NCBI GenBank assembly: GCA_024195265.1
Contig: JAJLRJ010000003.1
Span: forward strand, 32,683,643 to 32,747,642
Length of the DNA stretch: 64,000 nucleotides
Origin: Dendrophyllia cribrosa
Taxonomy: Eukaryota > Cnidaria > Anthozoa > Scleractinia > Dendrophylliidae
Reading direction: 5' to 3'
The notes under the pieces were generated by a model. It searched no databases and had not been told where the DNA came from. It worked only from the letters and a program-made list of their open reading frames with translations. Shown piece after piece: positions 35,201 through 46,423 of this stretch (position 1 is the first letter of the stretch; each line of letters starts with the position of its first letter). Position numbers and translations under genes: made by a program.

Positions 35201-37711
35201 TGACACTGAATAAAACTTTCGATGTTAGTTCTGGAAGCGCTCAGTTCATTAGTGGTTATAGCAAGTTAATCAACGTGAGCAATATTCAAGACACAAGTGG
35301 ACCCTTGTTGATCTCACCAACATTCTTTAGGAGGATAATTCTACAAATTGAGCTGTCATAGTTTTCAATTCGGTATTGTCAACCACGTCTTTATTTTCCG
35401 GAAGATAATAGAGGCAAAGAGTTAAGACGTTTCCCCAGTTAATTTCATTCACTTAAAATTAAAAAGAAGTGTCAATCAGATAACAGTATTGTGTCAGTTT
35501 TGTTGACTTAGACGCGAAGCGTAACGTTAGTACACCTTACATGGCTCATTTGGCAAATACTGTGCAAATCAAGATGGCGTTACGTCATGCTCGTAACAAT
35601 GCCATCGACGCACACAGCAAACAAGAAAAATGTTTGACGTCATCTCTTTAAGCAATAGATCACGCATTTCTATGGCCTATCGGCTCAATAAACCACGCGG
35701 AGTGTTCGAAGAACACGACTGAAAAAATTGTAATTCACGAGCCGAAGGCTAGGTATTTACAAGCTTTTCTTGTGTTATTCCAACACCTGAAGTGGTTTAT
35801 TGCGTCGATAAACCATATAAATGTGTGATATATTGCTTTTATATAATATTATAAGCTCTATTTCCACGTGGTGTACTGGTAGAATTAACAACTATTTACC
35901 GAAGTGGAGGTGGCTACCACTGGCCACCGACACTGAGGTGAATAGATATTTTAGTACTGTTAGTAAACAGCTATTTCAATTAACGTTGTCGGATTAAAGC
36001 TCAAAGCCAAGACCGAACGGTAGTATGGTCTGGGTAGTTGTAAATAGCCATCCTGGATTCCGGTTTTCAGCGCGGGCGGCGCCCGGGCGCCACGAAAAAT
36101 GGGCGACAGTACAAAAGGCTTTTGCCTCCTATTTTATAGGAGGGTAACAAACAAAACAGAGGCCCCGTCCACACGTATACGATGAAAACGGTCACCCTAA
36201 GCGGATATTTTCGAAAACGCTCTCCAAAGTGGATATTTTCGAAAACGCCGTTTAATCGTTTACGTGTGGACAGCGTAAACGGATATTTCCGTAAACGCTG
36301 ATGTCACAGCTGTTTATGGCGCATGCTCAAGTTATCTAGCGCATGCTCAATGCAGATTTTTAGCGTTTACGTATCGTTTTAGCGTTTACGTGTGGACAGG
36401 TGAAAACGAATCGTAAACGATGGCTGGCTTCGTGTGGACGGGAGCGTTTTTGATAAAAAAAAAATATGCGTTTACGAACGTAAACGTATACGTGTGGACG
36501 GGGCCAGAGTGTGGGGAGATAAAAGTATTAGGGCAGCGAGAACGGCACAAAACAATAGGCATAATTAGCAAAAACAATGCCTCTGCACGTGCGTTTTACA
36601 TTTTGTTTGCCGTTCACTGCAAAACAACAGCGTCAAATGATAAAATTATAGGTTTTGTGGAGAACATGAACACAGGCTGTTAATTTTCCTTTGTCTGTTT
36701 GAACTTGAAAGCCGTCCCTACAAATTAAGCTGCTGGACAATCCAGTCACGTTAGACAAACTAAACAAATTGGAACAACTGCAAAGTAGTTTAAAATAGAA
36801 CGAATTTGGTGAATTTATGCATAAAAATCCCATACTACCTCGCGGTTTTGACTAGCAGGCTAGCTTCCATCCGACATTTATAATTGATAATAAAGATAAT
36901 AATTCAATGCAGCAATATTCCTGTTTCCACCTGTCAATTAAGTCAAGTTGAGGATCCTAAGCTAATGAGTGATCGTTGTCCAAAACCATCAAAAGTGGGA
37001 TCACAGGCATACCATCCTCTGTTCGAGTGGTTGAGACAAACTGCAGGCTTATTGTTATTGTTACAGGCTTATTATTGTGGCGGTTATATTTTCTACTGGT
37101 GCAGATTTTCAAGAGTCATCTTGATTCGTATTATTCAATAAAGTTTAAACTAGCAGTAATCACAGATTATGGAGACGCGTTCGAAGGAATTTCCGGCGGA
37201 AATTAGCCCCTGAAAAAAAAAAACAATAGGGGCGGCCATTTGGAAGACCGTCTACCAAAAAATCTCACATTTTACTGCACATAAACCACAGGAAAACCAA
37301 CACGAAATTAGGATTACGTTCTTCGAACGCGATAAATGTTAATATAAAAGTCATGAACCATACAGTTTACCATACAAATCAAGGCTGCAGTTTGTCTCAA
37401 CCCCTCGAACAAAGGATGATATGCCTGTGGTAGGATTCATTGTTTCACTATTGTGTGTTCGAACCGTCTCAGATACTCGTGCCCAGTCCCAAGTGACTGT
37501 AGCGGCCCAACAGAGAGCCGAGGCTGCGTATAGACGTCAGCGCATGGCTCAAGAAAGAGCGGAACAGACCGCTGTTTGGCGAGCTGAGATGGAGGTAGAG
37601 CGGGCTCGTTTGCTGAAGGAAATGTCAGGAGGAGGAGGTAGAAGACCTTCATACTGTAAAGAACTGGAAGATTTAAAAGAAGAGACTCCGGAAGGTGTGC
37701 TTTGTTACTGA
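32264..37711 (+). CDS. short isoform with alternative last exon
   Basis: The same first exon (32264-32300, phase 1) can join 37473-37711 after the acceptor ACCGTCTCAG, in frame, to give a 91-aa protein. The second part is a charged helix (AAQQRAEAAYRRQRMAQERA, EVERARLLKEM) followed by GGGGRRPSYC and an acidic tail. AATAAA at 37871 and 37881 fits a poly(A) site 160-170 bases after the stop. Either this is an alternative last exon of one gene, or this is the gene proper and the exon at 39694 belongs to another first exon not found. Product function unknown. Confidence 0.55.
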
Positions 37712-40700
37712 CTTCCGTAAAAACGTAGGGCCCGTTACTTTTTTTAAACTAACTTAAGCCCCATTCACACCAACGGTTAAACATGTTTAAATGTTGTTTA
37801 GTTTAACTACGTCTTTAGCCTCTATCTTGAACGTTTTTAAATGTATATGACTCAAACTACTTGGAATCGTAATAAAAGTCAATAAAGTTTCTTTTAGTTA
37901 AGATTTCACTCCAAATATAATGGGAGGTTAGGCGGTATTTTCCTAAACCTGTTTTAAACTAAACAACATTTAAACATGTTTAAGGGGGGTGAAACTTAAC
38001 AACAGTTTTAGAGTCGTTGCTAGGGACATTATTTCATGGTTAGCGTTTCTCATGTGTCATAAAATGCTAATATGGTGGGAACTATGAAACTCAACGCAGG
38101 ACATCACTAAATCGACATTGCACATGCGCAACTAGTGCCAGTCCCCGACCGCGCGTAAGAATGAAAAAACGCAAACATTCAAAGATTCAAATCTGATTTT
38201 TTGGCGAATCATAAGCAATTCAATTTTTTTTTAAATCTGTAGCCTGGAATTACTGTTAGGCGAAAAGAAAGGAAAGCTATTAAAAAAATGTATTAAAATA
38301 CACCTTTTTGACGTCATAGCTTTTTCAATAACGTGAATTTTAACAAATCCATGCTACAGATTTTTTATTAGGATGTTCTTAAGAATTAGAAAAAATGTAA
38401 CATGTTTGAGTTTTTAGGGTTTTTATGTTCTGGTCACGTGACTTACCAAATATGGTTGTGACTCATAACATTTAATGGGACCATTAACAGAATAAACGTG
38501 ACCAAACATCATAGGCAAGGAAGTAAAGAAACTCATTATATGACGTTTGGAACTCTTCCATAGCAACCACCTTGTAGTTAAGTTTCTCCCCCCTTAAGCG
38601 TTGGTGTGAACGGGGTATTAAACCGCGGTTTAAGACAATGACTGTGTATAAGTGGGTCATTTTAAGTAGATAAATGTTGTTCTAATCTATGCTATATATT
38701 TTCTTGACACTGTTTACAATAAATAACGTTTAAGTAATGATCCGCATAAGAAGGATAGCGCCAACGGCAATGGAATGTCAAACACGATGGAATGTCAAGA
38801 ATTTTCATTGTTAAAACTAGTGATCTCATTGGCCTAGACTCAAAAACCGCTAAAAAGTTAAGGTTCAAGGTGCATTTTGTCTAATTTTTTTAACGTTTCA
38901 AGTAATTTGAGACCCAATCGCACAACATACAATTTTTAAAAGAAATTGTATTTGGGGAACTTCATCAAAGAAGCAAAATTATTAGCTATTGTCTTCTGCT
39001 ATTCTGATTGGTTAAGCACGAACATTTCCTAAAATTTATTTGACGCAAATGGATTTTCTTTATTTTTATAATGAAATATAATTATTAACCATCAGCTCCT
39101 CCTCTATTCTTGTAATCAAAGATATTCTGTGTGGGAAAGAGCTAATGCCGCAGAACAATGAAGTTTGCTATCGTTCTTATGTGGAACAATACTTAAATAT
39201 CAGGGTTGGCCAGATTAGACCGCAGTTTTGATAAACACCGTCTAAACTTCGTTTAAATAACCGGCTCCTAGTCCCCTACGCAGCCATTATTTGAGTCGTC
39301 ACGTGACGAACCAAATAACGACTGCGTAGGGGCTGCTGACTGGTAAGAACCTACGGCGAGAGAGTAGATCAGTCAAAGAAGCCAAAATCACGAGGAGGTC
39401 TAAGGGTAGGACTATTAAATGCACGGCGCATGTGTGAAACTGCGCGCGGTGAATTTTTCTCCCCTTTATGATTTCTTGGTTTCCTTGACAACAACAAACA
39501 AGAAAAATTTTGTTGACCAAGCTTGTATGGTTAACATACTAACGGTATAACCTGTCAAAAGCTTAATCAGTATTTGTAGCTTTAAAAGCCTCTGAAGGCT
39601 TCATCCGGAGATTCTGCAGACAATAAAGTATGTCAAAAATTGCCATTCATTTCGTTTTATGTCAACTGAAATATTTTGATATCTTTATTGCAGTTCACGA
39701 TCACTTGAATAACTATCTGCAAGGTTACACAGTTGAGACAAAGAACGCTAGAAATTCGCTTCCGGTGAATGAATACCCCAAATCTAATTTCATCACTGAA
39801 AGACGTGCATCCAGAGAAGAAAGAGAAAGACAAGCATATCGTCAGCAAAAAGCGCGAGAGAACGACGAAAACGGAAATGCAAATCGAAGACTCAGTACTG
39901 GAGAAAAAATAGACCTGGATTTCTTGCGTATAATAGCAAATCGCTCGAATCAAGCTTCGCCGAGCAATGCTCGTGTCGAGGAAAACGAACAAGATCGGGA
40001 TGAAGCAAAAAATGTACATCAAACCTCGGAGTCTAATGCAGAACTGGTGGAAAAGGTTAACGAAGAATCTAAGAAAAACGAGGATGAATCGATTACTGAA
40101 AATGTAGACGTGAGTCAGGATCATATGTCTGACAAACCAGTGAACAGTCTCGGTGACGCTACACCGACTAATAACGAAGACTTGTCCACGACTCACGAGC
40201 ATCCGACGACTGTCCATGATGATGGAGAGAAAACTGACTACAACTCAGAGAGATCATCAGATATAAAAGTTAAAAACATTTCTAAAGGACTCGAAAGATC
40301 AGAACATGTCAATCCTGATGATGATAACAACCCGGCTGAGTTGGCAGAAAACGCAAGCGTAGATAAGAGGGAAATGGTTGAAGAAGAACATAAAGAACAA
40401 GTACAACAGGAAATAACAGAGAAACAAGAACAACAAGAGCGCGTCAAAGTACAAAATGGTCTCTTAAGTTTAGAAGACAAAGAAATGGAACAACAAAGAG
40501 ACGAAGATAAAGAACATGAAGGACAAATCCCAGATAAAGAACAGGAACAAGACAACGAGAAACAACACCAACCAGATGAAGAACAAGACCACTCCCCACA
40601 AGCAGACAAAGAGAAAGAACAAAACGACAAACAAACTACAGAAAACCTTGACAATGCATCAGATGACGTCAAGGACGTGAAAACCATGGCAACGGATCGA

Positions 40701-40841
40701 GAAACACTGGAAACTGATAGCCACGATACAAACACAAAGGACAATTATTCACCAGACGTGAGGTCAGTAAATGAAAACAGCAAACAGAACAATGACGGAC
40801 AGGGATCGAGTGATAACGTCAGAAATGACGAAAATACGTGA
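32264..40841 (+). CDS. N-myristoylated acidic protein, long isoform
   Basis: Exon 1 (32264-32300) codes MGCGTSSHLPKK and ends in phase 1 at GG|GTAAGT. Exon 2 (39694-40841) follows a TTTATTGCAG acceptor and completes the codon in frame, giving 394 aa. Gly2 with Ser6 fits the N-myristoylation consensus, and Cys3 could be palmitoylated, so membrane anchoring is likely. The rest is hydrophilic: an Arg/Glu/Gln segment (ERRASREERERQAYRQQKA) and then a long stretch rich in Glu, Gln, Asp and Lys with no globular domain, probably disordered or helical. I do not recognise the family. The alternative start ATG at 39630 lies before the acceptor and gives a hydrophobic, less plausible N terminus. Confidence 0.6.
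33424..34896. repeat. 1.47-kb near-palindrome made of ~205-bp units
   Basis: Starts CTGTGGCTAAATGCCCG and ends CGGGCATTTAGCCACAG. Each arm (~730 bp) holds about four diverged copies of a unit with TGACTGCCGGGCATTTAGTC, CATAGCGATCTTATAGTATG and GAAGCGCTTGACATTTCTAA. The units alternate between two subtypes and are mirrored about position 34160. It lies in the intron of the myristoylated-protein gene. Apparent ORFs in it are repeat artefacts. It resembles a fold-back element or a hairpin-RNA locus. Confidence 0.85.
36161..36505. mobile_element. GGCCCCGTCCACACG MITE
   Basis: Inverted termini GGCCCCGTCCACACGTATAC / GTATACGTGTGGACGGGGCC over 345 bp, with AAACGCT-rich inner repeats. Non-coding and intronic. 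Confidence 0.85.
36525..36830 (+). mobile_element. MITE related to 42665-42990
   Basis: Shares CTGCACGTGCGTT, AACAACAGCGTCAAATGA and CTTTGTCTGTTTGAACTTGA with 42665-42990. The termini here are eroded (GCAGCGAGAACGGCAC). Confidence 0.6.
37140..37300 (-). repeat. reverse copy of the 2765-2930 repeat
   Basis: GATTATGGAGACGCGTTCGA, GGGGCGGCCATTTGGAAGAC and TTTTACTGCACATAAACCAC mirror the copy at 2765-2930 with high identity. Confidence 0.75.
37754..38622. mobile_element. MITE-like element, ~870 bp
   Basis: Termini TTAAGCCCCATTCACACCAACG / CGTTGGTGTGAACGGGGTATTAA are inverted. A second internal inverted pair uses TTTAAACATGTTTAA (37785 and 37970). No transposase frame; it lies between the two alternative last exons. 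Confidence 0.7.
39270..39334. mobile_element. short fold-back element (CTACGCAGCC family)
   Basis: AGTCCCCTACGCAGCCATTATTTG returns as CAAATAACGACTGCGTAGGGGCT around GTCACGTGAC. Same family as 55513-55603. Confidence 0.75.
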
Positions 40842-41072
40842 AAAGAGGATGTCGAGATAAATCAGTGAACGAAAGTAATCTATGAGATGGAGTAGATAGA
40901 AAAAACACGAACTTCAAACTTAGCGGGGGTGGGGGCATAATTGTGTCATATAAATCATAACTCTTATATGGTCCATGCAATAACAGTTCAGAGCTTGATT
41001 TTTATACTATAGCGCTATTTCTTCAGCTTTTATCTGCTTCCTTAGGATTGTTAACTCTTGTTCTGCTCGTGG

Positions 41073-41232
41073 TTAAAGGGGCAGCGTCACGGGCATTTGG
41101 TGTCATTTAAAAACCAAGAAATTTTTTTTTATTTACAGAAACCGAAAAATAATGTTCCAGTTTTGTGATAAATTATCACCCTAGTGTACCAAAACGGCTG
41201 ATCAGTGTTTCTAGTCATCATCATCGTCATCG

Positions 41233-41272
<40 letters not shown>

Positions 41273-41615
41273 TATCAATCTTTATTTATACACGAAATCA
41301 TATCATATTTACATGGTCTTCCTAGGAGTTGTGTGAATTTACACTAAAGTGCAAAGAAAGATAAAGTAAAATAAGAACTTATACGATCAAATCTAGACGG
41401 ACTGGGTCTGAATGACTTGCACCTTGAAAATAGTTAGCCTAACTTTTTCATACTTCACACATTTTCTTTTCCATACAACAGACCATTTGTTTCTCTTTCA
41501 AGATTTGGTTGATTACTTCCTCATGGTGTTTTAGTATTATGTTGTAAATAAGTAAAGATATTGTAGCATGGTTTTGACCAAAAAAGTCAAAATGCCCGTG
41601 ACACTTCCCCTTTAA
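41073..41615. mobile_element. TTAAAGGGGC MITE with CAT microsatellite
   Basis: Inverted ends TTAAAGGGGCAGCGTCACGG / GTGACACTTCCCCTTTAA. A (CAT)n run of about 55 bp lies at 41215-41272 inside it. Confidence 0.75.
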
Positions 41616-41763
41616 GAGAACTACAATCACTGTTGAACGAAAATGAACAGAAGTAACCAAAAACGACATGTAGGGTAGTAGTATACATGTATTCATCGTC
41701 ATTTCAGTATTTTAATATATTGATATAAAACATACAGCTTTTACTCCAGATACCAGGCAGCAC

Positions 41764-42153
41764 TTAAAGGAGCTATGTCATGGTGATTTTGAGGTTTTCG
41801 GGTCAAAACCGTCGCAAATTAAAACTAACTACCTTTGTCGTACACGAAATGCTTAAAGAACACTAACAGGAAGATATCAAGTGAATTTTAGCAGAGAAAA
41901 TAAACCATAATCGGAGTTTTAGCGAATTTTCTAAGACACAAGCGATAAAATTGAAAAAATTGGCCCAATTTTTTCAAGATGCAATCCATTTCCATCCTGG
42001 CCATCTGCAGCCCAAGACACTTAATTTTACTTTTAGAGCACTAGTAGAATAATTTTAGACAAAACTGGATTTTTATTTTTGGAATTTCACTGATATAAAG
42101 ATGTATTTTGGCTTTTTAAAGTAACGCTAAAAATCGTGACATAGCCCCTTTAA
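41764..42153. mobile_element. TTAAAGGGGC MITE, further copy
   Basis: Inverted ends TTAAAGGAGCTATGTCATGG / GTGACATAGCCCCTTTAA. The body aligns with 22485-22889, for example AAATTGGCCCAATTTTTTCA and ATTTCCATCCTGG. Confidence 0.8.
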
Positions 42154-42664
42154 ATACCTCTAATTTCATTGGACCTGGGTATCACGCAGCTCTATTGTTT
42201 TCAGGGCCAGGGTCCATTGTTGTGTTGTTTGTTCTATTGTTGTCTCAGCAAATCAGAGAAGACCTTGTAAGAGCTGCGTACTGCCCCTTTTACTCAGCGA
42301 AAAATGGAACTAATGCTACATACATTAGTAAGACTTATTTAATTCGGATTTACACAGTAGCATAGATATGCTAATATCTCCGAAAGCTAACTAACTAAAA
42401 TACACTTACATATAAATAACCATAGGATCCTTAATTAACTAGTAAAAAAACAAACAAAACAAGGTCAGCAAACAGGTGTTAAAAGACAAAGTACTAAGTA
42501 AAACATTAAAATCTCCAAAAACAAACTTTAAGTTTATTTATTTTCCTAGCGTGAGTTTAATTTCTCATTGAAAAGATGAAAAAACTTTGGAAACAACTTA
42601 TTTTGTGCTGTTTTTCTTGTCGTTAGTAATTTAAAACGTGGACCACTTATTTTATCACAACCAA

Positions 42665-42990
42665 AACGTCACTTTTCGGCGACGGCAACGAGAACGTCAA
42701 AAAAAAAACGATATGGAATGTTTCTGCACGTGCGTTACACACTTTGGTACATTAATTTGCTGTTCTCTGTAAAACAACAACGTCAAATGACCAAATTCGA
42801 GGTTTTATGTACAACGTGAACACACGACCGGGTTTTCCTTTCTCTGTCTGAACTTGAATGGGGTCACTGCGAATTCACCTCCTAAACAATTCAACAATTT
42901 GGAATGATTGCTAGGTAGTTTAAAAGACGCGAGTTCAGTTTTTAACTGACGTTTTCCCTGCCGTTGCCATCGTCATTGGGCACTTTAAGA
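42665..42990. mobile_element. MITE with GACGGCAACGAGAACG ends
   Basis: GGCGACGGCAACGAGAACGTC at the left and ACGTTTTCCCTGCCGTTGCC at the right form the inverted ends. The body matches 36525-36830. Confidence 0.65.
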
Positions 42991-43663
42991 TCGAGGTTTT
43001 TCGGCATTTCCCGTGAACCGCGAACGTAAAGAAGCCACGTGACCAGTGTCCCGCCGTCAGGTTTGCGGTTTGAGGTTTACGTTTGTACGGCTAGACTACG
43101 CTCTAGAGGTAAGTGATTTACCGCAAGGTTTTATGCACCCTAAAACATCACAACCCCACGTTTGAGAGGAAATACTACTTTTTAGACTCTTTCGCTTATT
43201 AATTATCGAATTCTTTTCATAGAAACGTAATTCTGAAGACGATTTCTCAGCTATAATAGAAGTGAACGAATGAATGAAAACAAACATGGCAGCCGGCTTT
43301 TTATTGTTGGAACTGTTTTGTCAGTCGGATTACTTTGCGGTTAAACTACGATAAATAAAGTAAACAAAAGCCAGTTGAATGCATGAATGCATGTATGTGA
43401 ATGCATTAATGTATATGCATGAGTGTATACTTTGTTTCCTAGATGGCTCCGGTAATAGGCATAGGAAAAATGTAACCCTCAATCTAAAGCCCAGATTATG
43501 TTCATACGGTGAACTCTGAACTGTAAACTGCATGCTGACGTTTCTGGTTTGCGGTTTAAGGGGAAACCCTCAATCTTAAGGTCTCCAAACTACAAAATAA
43601 AGAAGCAAATTGGATGAACCTTTCATGGAAAGTAGCCAAATTCCATAAGTAATATGAACAACT

Positions 43664-44036
43664 GTTGTCGCCGAATCGACGGAAAGTAAGATGAATATTT
43701 AGTTTTTCAACTGAAATGTTTGAATAAACCTTTTTTTTTTAACTCGAATCAGGAGCCTCTTGCTCGAATAGAATTTGTCGAAACGTTGCAGTTTTAAATA
43801 CCCAAATTTACGCCACAAGAAGCATTAGGTCACACTAAAAAGTAAAGCGTATATGTCGACAAAATGTGGTCGCCGAATCAACCGAAAGTAAGATGAATAT
43901 CTACTTGTTTTCAACTGAAATGTTTGACTAAACCTTTTTCTAATCTCCAATAGAATTTGTCAAAACATTGCAGTTTTAAATTACCAAATCTACCCACTAG
44001 ACAAGAAGCACTAGGCCACACTAAAAAGTAAAGGGA
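43664..44036 (+). repeat. tandem duplication of a ~200-bp unit
   Basis: Two diverged copies (43664-43864 and 43865-44036) share GTCGCCGAATC, GAAAGTAAGATGAATAT, AATAGAATTTGTC and GGTCACACTAAAAAGTAAAG. Non-coding. Confidence 0.75.
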
Positions 44037-44050
44037 AAGCTATATGTTCT

Positions 44051-44493
44051 ACCGGGGGGGGGGGGGGGGGGGGGGGGTACTCCCTTATATGACCTATACG
44101 GGGACGTGCCGCTGGACATGGTATGGTTTTTGGCATTTTTGTCCTGAACAGGGTATATAATTTAACGTGAGTCTGTCCTAAACAGGGTCTGAGTGTCCTA
44201 AACAGGGTATGGTTCCAGTTACTTTCGCGTTTGTGGCGACTAACCTTGTCGTTATAATTTGTATATTCATGCGAAGGCGAAGTCGTTTTCTTTAAAAAGG
44301 ATCAGTCTACCATTTTTTTAAAGTTCAGATCAATAACCATGCTCGAGCCGTGTCCTAGACAGGGTCCTAAAATAGAAGGTGTTGTCCTACACAGGGTAAG
44401 TATTTTCGTTTATTTTTTGTCCTAAACAGGATCAGGGTCTCAGACCCTCAGCGGCACCCCTATACCCAAATATTGGTCAAGTACCCCCCCGGG
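44051..44493. mobile_element. non-autonomous element with CCTAAACAGGGT sub-repeats
   Basis: Ends ACCGGGGGG... / ...TACCCCCCCGGG, flanked by ATGTTCT (44044-44050 and 44494-44500). Inside, about six copies of GTCCTAAACAGGGT-like motifs are spread along the body. Confidence 0.65.
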
Positions 44494-45157
44494 ATGTTCT
44501 ATAAAATTGGTGATATGTAAACTAGATGGAGCTAACGTTACGTTCGTCAGCAATGGTATGACCCATTTCAGTTGACACATCCATAATCGTGAATTTTCAT
44601 GTCGGAGAGCTTATATTCAATCTCTAGTTTTTTCAGTGTAGTAGATGAACTAACTACGTAACTTGTCTAAGCTCTGACAGTAAAGTATCAGCCGTTAAAA
44701 TTTTTATGGACAATGAGTTTAGATGAACGCAAAAATTATAATAAGCTTCCCAATAGATCATGTGTCATGTCACGTGACCTTTTGTTCTAAAAATAGCAAA
44801 TATTTAACGAATTGGTGACGGGTTAAAGAGAAAACATTTTCTAATGTGGATTAAATATTTTCAGCCCTTCACGTTTGGCATGCGTCCATTGTTCTCTAAC
44901 ACAATTTTGCGAGGCCAAGTCATTTTATTATAAGTCTAATTTTGGAACTGGAGGATGTTCAGAATCCATACAATGAAAGTTCGCTGACATATCGCTGATT
45001 TGCAATTTTTTAATTTTAATCACGTGACTTGTCGCGTGACCAAACATATGCGTTAAGGCAAAAGAAGACATCACGATTAACATTCAAGGAAAGATTCATC
45101 TTGTTCTGGAAATGGAGTCGAATGTCTTGTGGATCAGCCACATTTTCCGAACACACG

Positions 45158-46386
45158 TTAAACCCAAAACGCCAGGTTTGGTTCCGGAGTTACCACTGTA
45201 ACTTCGTTGTCTTCTTCTACGTCACTCGACTCGGTTCCAGTCTCTAAATGACACGATCTCTTGGCCAGGTACCTCAAGACAAGGAGGCGAATAACCTCTC
45301 GCCTCTGCGAAAAAAAAATACAAATCTTTATCGGAGCATGTTGAGCGTTCCATTCCAGTTAAAAAGTAAAGAACAATGTCATTGGCAAGCTGGACTATTA
45401 TCAACAAAGTCTTGATAATTAACAGCTGTAACGTAACAGGTGATACACAGCGTTATACAATTTGAAATTTGTGTATTATTAAGTGACAGACGCATTGCCA
45501 AACGTATTGATTAAATAGTTCATGAAATGATGCTTTCTTGAATAAAGTAAATCGCGGGACGTTTTTTACCTGTTGCTCGCCAATCCTTGTAACGTTTAAG
45601 ATCGTCTCTGGCATATTCTTTTTCAGCTTTTTAAAAAATAGCTGTAAAAAGAAACAAAATATAAATTATCTCAGGAAACGTTGTGGAATGAAGCATCCTG
45701 ACACTTACTACCCTAATCCCCTCCTCAGGGGGATTTGGGTAGTCCATCGCAGATCGACCGGAGAATCAAGTGAGGCGATCCTGATTGCAGAAAATGTGAT
45801 GAAAATGTCTCCTCGGGCACTAAAATAAGGGCGTTGTCAAGAGACAACTATTCTCATTTAAAACTTTATGACGTGAAAATTACTAACCAAGACGGCTTCA
45901 GGACAGCAGCCTGTGAAAAGACGCTTCATAACCCATTGAACTGGAAGCAACACATACAGGATAGCAAATGGTGGTGGAAGATCTCCTTTCTTGTGAACCC
46001 AGTTTAGCCACAGCTTTGTCCTCGTGAACTTCCACTCGGTATCCAAGTTTTGCTGTTAGTCATTTGAAAGTCATGTCAAGAGATTATTTTGCTGCGTGTT
46101 GAAGGATTGGTTGATAATGTAACATATGCCATGATATTTCTGTTGGTTCTAATTTTTGCGATTTTTGCAAATATTTTTTACGAATCCCGAGAAACCGCTT
46201 CCGCAAAAGTTTACCACACCACAGAAATTTCCAAGTTTGACAATTTAACTGATGAAAACAAAAACGAGTTGATTTTAACAGACCCAGTACAAGAGGGCAA
46301 TACACACCTAACACAGGGACAAGGGACAAGAAATGACGATTAGAAGTATTGTGATAGACTAAAATGTGGAAACATAATTTAATTAT

Positions 46387-46423
<37 letters not shown>

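Larger units (their letters stand above)
40842..45157. other. intergenic region, repeats
   Basis: Holds two TTAAAGGGGC MITEs (41073-41615 and 41764-42153), a 36525-type MITE (42665-42990), a tandem duplication (43664-44036) and a TSD-flanked element (44051-44493). The repeat at 42180-42300 also occurs at 30470-30600. No exon could be supported. Confidence 0.55.

Noticed and set aside
40238..40744. 168-codon minus-strand Ser/Cys-rich frame
   Set aside because: Antisense of the Glu/Gln-rich exon of the myristoylated-protein gene; composition is a mirror effect.
41165..41347. His-rich small protein
   Set aside because: It is a CAT microsatellite inside a MITE.
45690..45830. Extra TRPC exon between 45888 and 45641 (acceptor TTTTAG near 45830)
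   Set aside because: In the required phase it meets a stop after 17 codons; exons 45641-45570 and 45304-45158 join directly in phase.
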